Part shown: in pieces, positions 1-7,343 of the stretch
How positions within the stretch are numbered: the first letter of the stretch is position 1
Layout: each line of letters opens with the position of its first letter
Source: Pseudomonadota bacterium
Lineage (GTDB): Bacteria > Pseudomonadota > Gammaproteobacteria > Burkholderiales > Burkholderiaceae
Direction of reading: 5' to 3'
NCBI GenBank assembly: GCA_021778935.1
Contig: JAJYBQ010000035.1
Coordinates: 1-13,743 of the forward strand
DNA: 13,743 nucleotides
Program-made: the position numbers and the translations under genes
Notes under the pieces: model-generated
Databases searched by the model: none
Seen by the model: the letters and a program-made list of their open reading frames with translations, nothing else
What the model was told of the DNA's origin: nothing

Positions 1-97
1 TCGCCAAATGGTAGGTGATTGCGGCGATGAGCCCGGTCCTGGCCGGACAAGTCACGCGCAAGCGGTAGCTGTTCGCCGTCCGGGTGGAGTACGCCAT
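1..97 (-). CDS. purU: N-terminal fragment of an ACT-domain protein, probably formyltetrahydrofolate deformylase (PurU)
   Basis: Only the first 32 codons are in the window; the gene continues past position 1. The ATG is at 97-95 on the minus strand. The visible peptide has the start of an ACT domain: a short strand (SYRLRVTC, residues 10-17), then CPARTGLIAAIT leading into a helix. PurU proteins begin with the closely similar pattern LxxxCPDxxGIVAAVS. PurU hydrolyses 10-formyl-tetrahydrofolate to formate and tetrahydrofolate for purine synthesis. A GGAGGGG tract lies about 14 nt upstream of the ATG, a rather long spacing, but no other in-frame ATG, GTG or TTG lies between it and the ATG. The gene is 47 bp downstream of the tRNA on the same strand. 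A glycine-cleavage regulator (GcvR) or another ACT protein is possible because the catalytic domain is not visible. Confidence 0.55.
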   Translation of the reverse strand, partial: MAYSTRTANSYRLRVTCPARTGLIAAITYHLA

Positions 98-144
98 CGG
101 GACAAGGTTCGCCCCTCCGAATGAAGGAGCGCGCAGAAGAAGAG

Positions 145-221
145 TGGTGGCGGATCAGGGACTCGAACCCCGGACACAAGGATTATGATTCCTCTGCTCT
201 AACCAGCTGAGCTAATCCGCC
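145..221 (-). tRNA. tRNA with CAU anticodon, probably elongator tRNA-Met
   Basis: Read on the minus strand, this 77-nt stretch folds as a full cloverleaf. The 7-bp acceptor stem is GGCGGAT/ATCCGCC, the D arm is GCTC/GAGC, the T arm is CGGGG-TTCGAAT-CCCTG, and the discriminator A is followed by an encoded CCA (147-145). The anticodon arm is GAGGA-ATCATAA-TCCTT, which gives the anticodon CAU. CAU occurs in initiator Met, elongator Met and lysidine-modified Ile2 tRNAs. Initiator is excluded because the first pair is G-C rather than mismatched. The acceptor lacks the C4-G69 and C5-G68 pairs of E. coli Ile2, which favours elongator Met, but Ile2 cannot be ruled out by eye. Confidence 0.93.
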
Positions 222-231
222 GAAGGCGCGA

Positions 232-237
232 AGTATA
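232..237 (-). promoter_or_regulatory. Probable -10 element of the tRNA promoter
   Basis: TATACT on the minus strand lies 10 nt upstream of the mature tRNA 5' end and is followed by the GC-rich run TCGCGCC. Such a GC-rich discriminator is typical of stable-RNA promoters under stringent control. No good -35 hexamer is visible. The expected -35 position overlaps a small inverted repeat (CGCACG-CT-CGTGCG, 252-265), whose role is unknown. Confidence 0.5.
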
Positions 238-320
238 GCGGAACCCCACAGCGCACGCTCGTGCGGGCGCCCGGCGTCGGGCTCGGTTCCATGGCGCGGG
301 GGACGCTACCGGAAACGGGC

Positions 321-349
321 TTGACGGCGGGCATGAAGAAATTTACAGT
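321..349 (+). promoter_or_regulatory. recA sigma70-type promoter
   Basis: TTGACG (321-326) and TACAGT (344-349) are separated by exactly 17 bp. They lie just upstream of the LexA box and about 40 bp from the recA start codon. The expected transcription start falls inside the LexA box, so LexA binding would directly block RNA polymerase. Confidence 0.75.
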
Positions 350-350
350 G

Positions 351-372
351 ATACTGGATTTTCATTCAGTAT
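351..372 (+). promoter_or_regulatory. LexA (SOS) box in front of recA
   Basis: ATACTG, ten spacer bases and CAGTAT form a perfect 6-bp inverted repeat. This matches the CTG-N10-CAG SOS operator of LexA in gamma- and betaproteobacteria. It overlaps the predicted transcription start of recA, so recA and probably the downstream recX are expected to be induced by DNA damage. Confidence 0.9.
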
Positions 373-391
373 CGCCTCGGCGGGAGAAATC

Positions 392-1438
392 ATGGACGAC
401 GGAAGGAGCGCCCTCGTGGCGGAAAATAAGGAACGGCAGAAAGCACTCGCGGCTGCGCTGGCGCAAATCGAGAAGCAGTTCGGCAAGGGGTCGATCATGC
501 GCCTCGCCGACGGAGAGGTCGTCGAAGATATCCAGACGGTATCCACCGGATCGCTGGGTCTGGATATCGCCCTCGGTGTCGGTGGTTTGCCGCGTGGACG
601 CGTAGTGGAGATCTACGGGCCGGAATCCTCCGGCAAGACCACGCTCACGCTGCAGGTGATCTCCGAGATGCAGAAGATGGGGGGAACCTGCGCGTTCATC
701 GACGCCGAGCATGCGCTCGACTCCCAGTATGCGCAGAAACTGGGGGTCAATCTGCAGGAACTCCTCATTTCCCAGCCCGACACCGGCGAACAGGCGTTGG
801 AGATCGTCGATGCGTTGGTGCGTTCCGGCTCGGTCGACCTGATCGTGATCGATTCCGTGGCGGCGCTTACACCCAAGGCGGAAATCGAAGGGGAGATGGG
901 CGATGCGCTCCCTGGCCTGCAGGCGCGCCTGATGAGCCAAGCATTGCGCAAGCTCACGGCGACCATCAAGCGTAGCAATTGCCTGGTGATTTTCATCAAC
1001 CAGATCCGCATGAAGATCGGTGTGATGTTCGGCAATCCCGAAACTACGACGGGGGGAAACGCTCTGAAGTTTTATGCCTCCGTGCGCCTGGATATCCGCC
1101 GCGTGGGTTCGATCAAAAAGGGCGACGAAGTGATCGGCTCGGAAACCCGGGTCAAGGTCGTCAAGAACAAGGTGGCGCCGCCGTTCAAACAGGCCGAGTT
1201 CGACATCCTCTACGGCGAGGGGATCTCCCGGGAAGGAGAAATTCTCGACATCGGCAGTCAGCAGAGCGTCGTGGAAAAATCGGGCGCCTGGTATGCCTAC
1301 GGTGGCGATCGGATCGGTCAGGGCAAGGACAATGCCCGCGAGTTCTTGCGTGCCAACCCCGACATCGCGATCGAGATCGAAAACAAGATTCGGGAGCGGT
1401 TGGGGATCACGCCCCGGAATACCGTGGACGGGCAGTAG
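392..1438 (+). CDS. recA: RecA recombinase
   Basis: RecA forms filaments on single-stranded DNA, catalyses strand exchange and stimulates LexA self-cleavage. The 348-residue product is nearly full length. It has the conserved N-terminal helix ([21 protein letters not shown]), Walker A GPESSGKT (residues 76-83), the Walker B segment [10 protein letters not shown], the L2 region with [22 protein letters not shown], and the conserved [15 protein letters not shown]. The ATG at 392 has a GGGAG ribosome site 6 nt upstream and adds only a few residues relative to E. coli RecA. The C-terminus stops at [15 protein letters not shown] and lacks the strongly acidic tail of E. coli RecA. The promoter and LexA box lie immediately upstream, and recX begins 17 bp downstream. 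Confidence 0.98.
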   Translation: MDDGRSALVAENKERQKALAAALAQIEKQFGKGSIMRLADGEVVEDIQTVSTGSLGLDIALGVGGLPRGRVVEIYGPESSGKTTLTLQVISEMQKMGGTCAFIDAEHALDSQYAQKLGVNLQELLISQPDTGEQALEIVDALVRSGSVDLIVIDSVAALTPKAEIEGEMGDALPGLQARLMSQALRKLTATIKRSNCLVIFINQIRMKIGVMFGNPETTTGGNALKFYASVRLDIRRVGSIKKGDEVIGSETRVKVVKNKVAPPFKQAEFDILYGEGISREGEILDIGSQQSVVEKSGAWYAYGGDRIGQGKDNAREFLRANPDIAIEIENKIRERLGITPRNTVDGQ

Positions 1439-1455
1439 AGCGAGGCGCGTTTGCC

Positions 1456-2028
1456 ATGTCTTCCCCCTCGGCCGAACCTTCCTCGATGCCGGATCCGGGC
1501 GATTCTTCCCGCCCGCAGGGGCGGGAAGGCAATGAGGGTGTAACACCTCGGAAGTCGCCATGGCAAGTCGCGCTCGCTGCCTTGGCTCGCCGCGAGTATG
1601 CCCGTGCCGAACTGGAGCGATTGCTGCTCCGGAAGCTGGGGGCCGAAGGAAAATCGGGGGCGGACTCTGCATTCGAAGGGATTTCGGACGAGATCGCGCG
1701 CACACTCGACCGGTTGCGGGACCGGGGTTTTCTCTCCGACGCCCGCATGGCGCAGGCCTGGACGCGATCCCGCGGCGCGCGCTATGGACGCCGGCGTCTT
1801 CGTCAGGAACTCGCGTGGAAGGGGGTGGACGACGGGGCCATCTCGGCTGCGCTGCCCTCCGTCGACGAGGAAGAGAGGGTGGCGCTCGCGCTTTGGCAAA
1901 AAAGATTCGGACATCCCGCCGCAACGCCACAGGAACGTGCCCGCCAGAGCCGCTTTCTGATCGCGCGCGGATTCGATGTCGAAATCGTTCGCCGGATCGT
2001 CAACGGACCGGCCCACGAAGCAGCCTGA
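1456..2028 (+). CDS. recX: RecX, regulator of RecA
   Basis: RecX binds RecA filaments and limits RecA activity. The 190-residue product has the typical three-helix-repeat pattern: ALAALARREYARAELERLLLRKL near residue 40, a middle repeat with LDRLRDRGFLSDARMAQAWTRSRGARYGRRRLRQELAWKGV, and a C-terminal RQSRFLIARGFDVEIVRRIV. It follows recA by 17 bp with no terminator, so it is very likely co-transcribed and SOS-induced. The ATG at 1456 has GAGG about 10 nt upstream. It gives a 35-residue Ser/Pro-rich leader before the first repeat, so the true start might be the in-frame ATG at 1486. Confidence 0.93.
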   Translation: MSSPSAEPSSMPDPGDSSRPQGREGNEGVTPRKSPWQVALAALARREYARAELERLLLRKLGAEGKSGADSAFEGISDEIARTLDRLRDRGFLSDARMAQAWTRSRGARYGRRRLRQELAWKGVDDGAISAALPSVDEEERVALALWQKRFGHPAATPQERARQSRFLIARGFDVEIVRRIVNGPAHEAA

Positions 2029-2094
2029 GTTTTCCCGGGTTGCAAACGTCATTTAGTATTGGGGTCTGCCCGCATGAGCGGAGTGGAGACCCCC

Positions 2095-3294
2095 TTGAAA
2101 ATCCACGAATACCAAGCTAAAGAGATCTTGCGGCGTTTCGGCGTGCCGGTACCCCGGGGGGAGCCCGCGTTCAGCGTGACCGAGGCGGTCGATGCGGCGC
2201 GCCGACTCGGTGGCCCGGTGTGGGTCGTCAAGGCACAGATCCATGCCGGAGGGCGCGGCAAAGGCGGCGGGGTGAGACTCGCCCGTTCACTTGATGAAGT
2301 GCGCGCCCATGCGCAGGACATGCTCGGCATGCAGCTGATCACCCACCAGACGGGACCGCACGGCCAGACGGTTCGCCGACTGCTCATCGAGGAGGGGGCG
2401 GACATTCGCAAGGAACTGTACGCCGGTCTCGTTCTGGATCGGTCGGCACAGAAGGTCTGCCTCATGGCGTCCCGCGAAGGGGGCGTGGAAATCGAGGAGG
2501 TCGCGGCGCATGCCCCGGAGAAGATTCACCGGGTACTCATCGACCCGGTGGCCGGGTTGACGGACGTACAGGCGGAAGCCATGGCGCGCGATATCGGAAT
2601 TCCGGACGCGTCGCTGGGGGCTGCGCGGCAGGCGCTGCAGGGCTTGTCCCGCGCATATTGGGAGTGCGACGCGACGCTCGCCGAAGTCAACCCGCTCGTG
2701 CTCACCGGCGACGGTGGCATCGTTGCCCTCGATGCGAAGTTCAATTTTGATGCCAACGCGCTCTATCGCCATCCCGAACTTGTCGCGCTGCGCGACATGG
2801 ACGAAGAGGATCCGGCGGAAATGGAAGCGTCGAAATTCGATCTCTCCTATATTCAACTGGATGGCAATATCGGTTGCCTCGTCAATGGCGCCGGTCTTGC
2901 CATGGCGACGATGGATACGATCAAGCTCTACGGCGGCACGCCGGCAAATTTTCTCGACGTAGGGGGTGGCGCTACGGTGGAGAAAGTCACGGAGGCGTTC
3001 AAGCTCATGCTGCACAACCCCGACTGCAAGGCGATTCTGGTCAATATCTTTGGCGGAATCATGAAGTGCGACACCATCGCCGAAGGCATCATCGCCGCGT
3101 CGCGCGCCGTGCACCTCGCAGTGCCCCTGGTGGTTCGCATGAAAGGGACGAACGAGGAGCTGGGCCGCGGGATGTTGGCGGAATCGGGCCTGCCGATCAT
3201 CTCCGCCAACACCATGGCCGAAGCGGCGCAGCGTGTGGTGGCAGCGGTTTCCGGTGCCGGAAGCGTGGCGACCCTGGCCGGGGGGCAGATATGA
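2095..3294 (+). CDS. sucC: Succinyl-CoA synthetase, beta subunit (ADP-forming)
   Basis: SucC is the nucleotide-binding subunit of the TCA-cycle enzyme that converts succinyl-CoA to succinate with formation of ATP or GTP. The ATP-grasp domain shows (L/M)[19 protein letters not shown] at the start and [14 protein letters not shown] (residues 46-59), then EVNPLVL. The C-terminal ligase domain has [11 protein letters not shown], the GGGATVEKV loop and [17 protein letters not shown] chose the TTG at 2095 because family members begin MKIHEYQ and a GGAG lies 6 nt upstream. The ATG at 2074 would add seven residues and has a weaker ribosome site. The product is 399 residues; E. coli SucC has 388. It overlaps sucD by 4 bp. 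A malate-CoA ligase (MtkA) is less likely. Confidence 0.96.
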   Translation: MKIHEYQAKEILRRFGVPVPRGEPAFSVTEAVDAARRLGGPVWVVKAQIHAGGRGKGGGVRLARSLDEVRAHAQDMLGMQLITHQTGPHGQTVRRLLIEEGADIRKELYAGLVLDRSAQKVCLMASREGGVEIEEVAAHAPEKIHRVLIDPVAGLTDVQAEAMARDIGIPDASLGAARQALQGLSRAYWECDATLAEVNPLVLTGDGGIVALDAKFNFDANALYRHPELVALRDMDEEDPAEMEASKFDLSYIQLDGNIGCLVNGAGLAMATMDTIKLYGGTPANFLDVGGGATVEKVTEAFKLMLHNPDCKAILVNIFGGIMKCDTIAEGIIAASRAVHLAVPLVVRMKGTNEELGRGMLAESGLPIISANTMAEAAQRVVAAVSGAGSVATLAGGQI

Positions 3295-4172
3295 GCATCC
3301 TGATCGACCGCAACACCCGCGTGGTCACCCAGGGGATCACTGGCAAGACGGGTCAGTTCCATACCCGCGGTTGTCGTGATTACGCGTTCGGGCGGGAGTG
3401 CTTCGTGGCCGGGGTCAATCCCAGGAAGGCCGGGGAAGACTTCGATGGCGTCCCCATTTATGGCACGGTGCGGGAAGCCAAGGAGCAGACGGGCGTCAAC
3501 GCCTCGGTCATCTACGTGCCGCCCGCCGGCGCGGCAGACGCAATCTGGGAGGCGGTGGAGGCGGAACTGGACATCGTGGTCTGCATCACCGAGGGAATCC
3601 CTGTGCGCGACATGATCCTCGTCCGCGACCGGATGCGGAAGGCGGGTTCGAGGACGGTTCTTCTGGGGCCGAACTGCCCCGGCCTGATCACTCCGGACGA
3701 AATCAAGATCGGCATCATGCCCGGGCATATCCATCGCCGAGGACGTATCGGTGTGGTGTCGCGTTCGGGGACGCTCACGTACGAGGCGGTGGCGCAGTTG
3801 ACCGAACTGGGCCTGGGGCAGTCGAGCGCAGTCGGAATCGGCGGAGATCCGGTAAACGGCCTGAAACATGTCGACGTGCTGCGGCGATTCAATGACGATC
3901 CCGAAACCGATGCCGTCATCATGATCGGCGAAATCGGTGGCAACGACGAGGAGATCGCCGCGGCATGGGCCCGGCAGCACATGAAAAAGCCGGTGGTTGC
4001 GTTCATCGCCGGTGTCACCGCGCCCCCGGGAAAGCGCATGGGGCATGCCGGCGCGATCATTTCCGGCGGCCACGGGACCGCCCAGGAAAAAATGGACGCG
4101 CTGGAGGCGGCGGGGATTCCCACCACCAGGAATCCTTCCGAGTTGGGCAAGCTATTGCAGAGCGCTCTTTAG
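3291..4172 (+). CDS. sucD: Succinyl-CoA synthetase, alpha subunit
   Basis: SucD binds CoA and carries the phosphohistidine of succinyl-CoA synthetase. The 293-residue product has the CoA-binding Rossmann motif [11 protein letters not shown] (residues 16-25), GPNCPG (127-131), [25 protein letters not shown] and IGEIGG. The active-site histidine lies in GHAGAI (His252, equivalent to His246 of E. coli). The ATG overlaps the sucC stop codon as ATGA, so the two subunits are translationally coupled. The [11 protein letters not shown] motif fits SucD better than the malate-CoA ligase subunit MtkB. The next gene begins 33 bp downstream with no visible terminator, so read-through is possible. Confidence 0.97.
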   Translation: MSILIDRNTRVVTQGITGKTGQFHTRGCRDYAFGRECFVAGVNPRKAGEDFDGVPIYGTVREAKEQTGVNASVIYVPPAGAADAIWEAVEAELDIVVCITEGIPVRDMILVRDRMRKAGSRTVLLGPNCPGLITPDEIKIGIMPGHIHRRGRIGVVSRSGTLTYEAVAQLTELGLGQSSAVGIGGDPVNGLKHVDVLRRFNDDPETDAVIMIGEIGGNDEEIAAAWARQHMKKPVVAFIAGVTAPPGKRMGHAGAIISGGHGTAQEKMDALEAAGIPTTRNPSELGKLLQSAL

Positions 4173-4205
4173 GGCGCGCAGGCTGCGAAAAAGGCGAAAC
4201 GCACG

Positions 4206-5003
4206 ATGCCCGGAAGCCTTGCGCTGCGGTTTGCGATCAAAAGTCATCCGGGCATGATCCGGCCCCTCAACGAGGACGCCGTAGGCGCGGATCCGGCGAT
4301 CGGCCTGTTTGTCGTTGCCGATGGGCTGGGGGGCTATAACGCCGGCGAGATTGCCGCAACGATGGCGGTCAGCCGTCTGTTGGGTGACCTCGGTCGGGGC
4401 CTGACGGCGGCGGTCTGCTTTTCCAAGACCTACGACCCTGCGGTCGCCTTGCGCCGAACATTGTTTGCGTTGAATGCCGAAATATTTCGTGCGGCGTTGC
4501 AGAGCACCATGTATGAAGGCATGGCGACGACGGTGATCGCGGCCTGGCTGCTGGGCAGCCGGATGTGGGTGGCGCATGCCGGGGATTCCCGGCTTTATCG
4601 CTTGCGCGAAGGTATTCTGGATCAGATCACGAAAGATCATTCCTTTTCGCAGGAGTTGCTCGATGCTGGCATGATCACCGTCGAAGAGGCGCGTACCTTG
4701 CCGGCGAAAAACCTCGTCACCCGTGCGATCGGGACATCGCCCCACTGTGAGCCCGAAGTCCGCGACTACGACGTCCAGCGGGGCGACCTGCTGCTCCTTT
4801 GTTCCGATGGTCTGACCGAGATGGTTGCGGAGGCGCGGATCCGCTCCCTGTTGTGCGCGTGCGACGGCGATCTTGCGGCCACTGCCCGCCGGCTGATCGA
4901 CGCAGCCAACGAGGCCGGGGGGCGGGACAATTGCTCCGTGATCCTGGTCCAGGTCGACCGCGCCGGCGCGACCTACGAGGATGACTCGCCGGCGCTTTCG
5001 TAA
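4206..5003 (+). CDS. PP2C-family serine/threonine protein phosphatase (PppA/Stp-like)
   Basis: This 265-residue soluble protein has all the main PP2C motifs: RPLNED (R19, E23, D24), VADGLGGY (D39, G40), GDSRLYR (126-132), ITKDHS (141-146), CSDGLT (D201) and GGRDNCS (D241). The metal-binding aspartates are present, so it should be an active Mn/Mg-dependent phosphatase. The usual MGTT motif reads GMATT (105-109). Bacterial members reverse Hanks-type kinases; PppA does so for the type VI secretion kinase PpkA. It lies 33 bp after sucD and 157 bp before an FHA-domain gene, which suggests that phosphothreonine signalling is the shared function. No kinase is in the window. The ribosome site (AAGG about 11 nt upstream of the ATG) is weak. 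Confidence 0.92.
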   Translation: MPGSLALRFAIKSHPGMIRPLNEDAVGADPAIGLFVVADGLGGYNAGEIAATMAVSRLLGDLGRGLTAAVCFSKTYDPAVALRRTLFALNAEIFRAALQSTMYEGMATTVIAAWLLGSRMWVAHAGDSRLYRLREGILDQITKDHSFSQELLDAGMITVEEARTLPAKNLVTRAIGTSPHCEPEVRDYDVQRGDLLLLCSDGLTEMVAEARIRSLLCACDGDLAATARRLIDAANEAGGRDNCSVILVQVDRAGATYEDDSPALS

Positions 5004-5160
5004 TCTCCGGGACTTGCCCGGGCGGTTGGCGGGAACGCGTGCGGATTTTTGCGCTACGCCGACGAGTCCGGTTGTTTTGGCCTCCTGAATCGAGTAGCCT
5101 TGTCGGCGCGGGGGGGTTCCGTTTCGTGTTTCTTTACCAGGCGGGCAGAGAGATCTGGAT

Positions 5161-5865
5161 ATGTCGAAGTTGATTCTGAGTCTGGATGGCGTCGTGCTGC
5201 GCGAAGTCGCCCTGACCAAGGATCGCGAGACGATCGGGCGCCGCTCGCACAATGATGTGGTGATCGACAATCTTGCGGTGAGCGGGGAGCATGCCGTCAT
5301 CGTCAAGACGGGTGACAGCACGTACATCGAAGATCTCGGATCGACCAACGGGACGACGGTAAACGGGCAGCCGATCAAGCGGCACCTGCTGCGGAACGGC
5401 GACACCATCGAGGTCGGCAAGTACCGCTTGCGGTATCTGCTCGATGCCGGGATGGGCGATGCGCCGGGGGGCGTCGACATCGACACCCAGCAGCCGCTGG
5501 CGCGGGAGTTCTACAGTCCGGGGCCCGCCACGATTCAGGTGCGGCCGCCGGGAGAGCCGACCGCCACGCCTCAGGCGCCGGCGACCATCCGTATCCTTAC
5601 CGGCGGGAACGCAGGGCGGGAGATGGCTCTCGTCAAGGCGTTGACCACGGTCGGTCGCCCCGGTAGCCAGGTTGCCGTCATCACGCGGCGTCCAACGGGA
5701 TATTTCATCGCCCATGTCGAGGGAGACGTGTTTCCCGCCGTCAACGGCCGCAACCTGGGTTCGGCTGCGCATCCGCTGCACAACGGCGACGTGATCGAGC
5801 TCGCCGGAGTGCAGATGGAATTCTGTTTTCCGGATTCGCGACAGCCGGTCCAGAACGCCGCGTAA
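5161..5865 (+). CDS. FHA-domain protein with a second, degenerate FHA-like domain
   Basis: FHA domains bind phosphothreonine peptides. In this 234-residue cytoplasmic protein the first domain (about residues 3-90) is canonical: GRRSHND (26-32), SGEHA (41-45) and STNGTTVNG (61-69). A Pro-rich linker follows (about 110-138). The second part (about 140-222) repeats the pattern TVGRP, VNGRNLG, LxNGDVIELAGVQMEF, but the SxxH and STNGT residues are lost. The second domain is therefore probably structural or binds something else. Fha1-type scaffolds pair with PP2C phosphatases, as here. A possible weak promoter lies in the 157-bp gap upstream (TTGTTT 5072-5077, 17 bp, TAGCCT 5095-5100), so the gene may be transcribed separately from sucD and the phosphatase gene. 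There is no strong Shine-Dalgarno. Confidence 0.88.
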   Translation: MSKLILSLDGVVLREVALTKDRETIGRRSHNDVVIDNLAVSGEHAVIVKTGDSTYIEDLGSTNGTTVNGQPIKRHLLRNGDTIEVGKYRLRYLLDAGMGDAPGGVDIDTQQPLAREFYSPGPATIQVRPPGEPTATPQAPATIRILTGGNAGREMALVKALTTVGRPGSQVAVITRRPTGYFIAHVEGDVFPAVNGRNLGSAAHPLHNGDVIELAGVQMEFCFPDSRQPVQNAA

Positions 5866-6009
5866 TCGGCGCCTTCCGGCGTTGCCGTGCTCCTCCGCTA
5901 CGGGCCGGCTCTCACTCCATCGTGAAATAGAATCGCCGGCGTGCGAAAGCCCCCCGGCGGCGATCGGGGTTGCGGGGAACGGTCGAAAACTCAGCGAGAG
6001 GGAGCAGGG

Positions 6010-7227
6010 ATGCAAAGGAACGGCGGATTCGCCAAGGCGGCGGAGGCGTTGTGCAAGGCAATATGGGTGGGGGGCGTCCTGGTGTCTGCGGCTGCGGTGC
6101 AACCCGCGTTGGCAGGCGAGGTTTCGTCCGCGTCGTTCGCGCAGTGGGTGACGACGCTAAGGCAGCACCCGGATGACGAGGCGCTGCGCACGCGGATCAT
6201 TGCCGCTGCACGCCGGCGGGCGCCTGCGGTTCCCGAACCGGCGCGACGGGAGTTCATCCGGGGCAATACCGCAATGGCGAGCGACCTGGGGACGTATGGC
6301 GCCGAGCGCGCGATTCGCAGTTACGAAAAGGCACTAGCCCTGGCGCCATGGTGGGCCGAGGCATACCGCAACCTTGCAAAGGCGCAGGAAGCGGCCAAGG
6401 ATTATTCGGGGGCGATCGACGCGTTGCACCGGTATCTGCAGACCGGACCGGACAAGGCGCAGGCGCGGCAGGTTCAGGACCACATTTACGTGCTCGAGGA
6501 AAGGCGCGATGAGATGCGCGATCTGGCCACGCACCCGGCCGCCGCCATACCAGCCGCGGCGACGCCGGCTGTCGCGGCTCCGGTAGCCCCGGCGGTTGTC
6601 GTCGCGCAGCCGGCGCCCGCGGTCGTTACCCTGGCGAGCGCCGCAATGAAACTGGGAACGGCGTTTCGGGATTGCCCGGACTGTCCGGAGATGGTTGCCG
6701 TCACGCCCGGGTACGCGATGGGAAAGTATCTGGTCACCCAGAGGCAATGGCGCGACGTGATGGGCAGCAACCCCAGCTTTTTCCGGCAGTGCGGCGATGA
6801 TTGCCCGGTGGAGCAGGTGAGTTGGGACGACGTCCAGGAGTTCCTGGCCAGGCTCGACGAAAAAACCGGCAGGCACTACCGCCTCCCCACGGAAGCGGAA
6901 TGGCGGTTCGCGTGCCACGCCGGCTCGTCGACGAAATACTGCGGTAGCCAGCAATATCCGGATGTCGCCTGGTTCGCCGGCAATGGTGGCGGTCGCACCC
7001 ACCCCGTAGGCCAGAAACGACCCAACGCGCTGGGCCTCTATGACATGAACGGCGACGTCTGGGAGTGGACGGACACCTGCCTCGAGTACGACTGCGATTA
7101 TCGCGTCCTGCGCGGCGGATCCTGGATCTACGATCCGAACTTCCACGGCACCTCCCGGCGCATCGGCATCTCGCGCTCGTATCGCCTGAACGAATACGGG
7201 TTCCGGCTCGTCCGGGTGTTGCCGTAA
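6010..7227 (+). CDS. Periplasmic TPR protein with a non-catalytic formylglycine-generating-enzyme (SUMF1/TagR-like) domain
   Basis: This is a 405-residue exported protein. It has a signal peptide with hydrophobic stretch at about 17-34 and likely cleavage after ALA (residue 35), helical TPR-like repeats (about 80-165, including AIRSYEKALALAPWWAEAYRNLAKAQEAAKDYSGAIDAL), an Ala/Pro/Val-rich linker (about 175-210), and an FGE-sulfatase domain (about 212-405). FGE motifs include YLVTQRQWRDVMG, RLPTEAEWRFAC, LGLYDMNGDVWEW, RVLRGGSW and GFRLVR. The two catalytic cysteines expected after RGGSW are absent, so it should not make formylglycine. Eight cysteines sit as four close pairs (222/225, 261/265, 302/311, 357/362), consistent with disulfides in the periplasm. 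The ATG at 6010 follows GAGGGAG. With the PP2C and FHA genes it recalls TagR of the Pseudomonas type VI threonine phosphorylation pathway. Confidence 0.86.
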   Translation: MQRNGGFAKAAEALCKAIWVGGVLVSAAAVQPALAGEVSSASFAQWVTTLRQHPDDEALRTRIIAAARRRAPAVPEPARREFIRGNTAMASDLGTYGAERAIRSYEKALALAPWWAEAYRNLAKAQEAAKDYSGAIDALHRYLQTGPDKAQARQVQDHIYVLEERRDEMRDLATHPAAAIPAAATPAVAAPVAPAVVVAQPAPAVVTLASAAMKLGTAFRDCPDCPEMVAVTPGYAMGKYLVTQRQWRDVMGSNPSFFRQCGDDCPVEQVSWDDVQEFLARLDEKTGRHYRLPTEAEWRFACHAGSSTKYCGSQQYPDVAWFAGNGGGRTHPVGQKRPNALGLYDMNGDVWEWTDTCLEYDCDYRVLRGGSWIYDPNFHGTSRRIGISRSYRLNEYGFRLVRVLP

Positions 7228-7236
7228 CCGGATCGG

Positions 7237-7272
7237 CCCCGGAGGCGCTTCGCCGTGCGAAGTGCTCCGGGG
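7237..7272 (+). terminator. Long hairpin after the TPR-FGE gene, possible terminator
   Basis: CCCCGGAG (7237-7244) pairs with CTCCGGGG (7265-7272). Inside, past a one-base bulge, CGCTTCGC (7246-7253) pairs with GCGAAGTG (7257-7264) with one wobble, leaving a 3-nt loop. It starts 10 nt after the stop codon. No T tract follows on the plus strand, so it may work through Rho, protect the mRNA 3' end, or terminate weakly. Confidence 0.5.
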
Positions 7273-7285
7273 AAGACCAAAGAAA

Positions 7286-7319
7286 ACGGGCGGCTTCGCA
7301 TTCCTGCGAAGCCGCCCGT
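7286..7319 (-). terminator. Intrinsic terminator of the cold-shock gene
   Basis: This is a perfect 15-bp stem (7286-7300 with 7305-7319) with a 4-nt loop. On the minus strand the stem is followed directly by TTTTCTTT, the expected U tract, and it lies 24 nt beyond the csp stop codon. On the plus strand no T tract follows, so the orientation is clear. Confidence 0.88.
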
Positions 7320-7343
7320 GGGCAAAAGTACCCGGTCAGGCCG

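Noticed and set aside
362..1930. Long minus-strand open frame (522 codons)
   Set aside because: It lies opposite recA and recX, has Arg/Pro/His-rich low-quality composition typical of the antisense of high-GC genes, and shows no recognisable motif.
2095..4172. Malate-CoA ligase (MtkA/MtkB) instead of SucCD
   Set aside because: The alpha subunit motif [11 protein letters not shown] and the recA-recX-sucCD order fit succinyl-CoA synthetase, and no other serine-cycle gene is present.
5905..5933. Promoter for the TPR-FGE gene using TAGAAT at 5928
   Set aside because: The -10 is attractive but no -35 resembling TTGACA lies at a suitable distance, so it was not listed as a feature.
4206..7227. 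Calling this a type VI secretion locus
   Set aside because: Only accessory-type signalling proteins are present; no Tss core gene is in the window.
6010..7227. Active formylglycine-generating enzyme
   Set aside because: The catalytic cysteines after RGGSW are missing, and no sulfatase gene is nearby.
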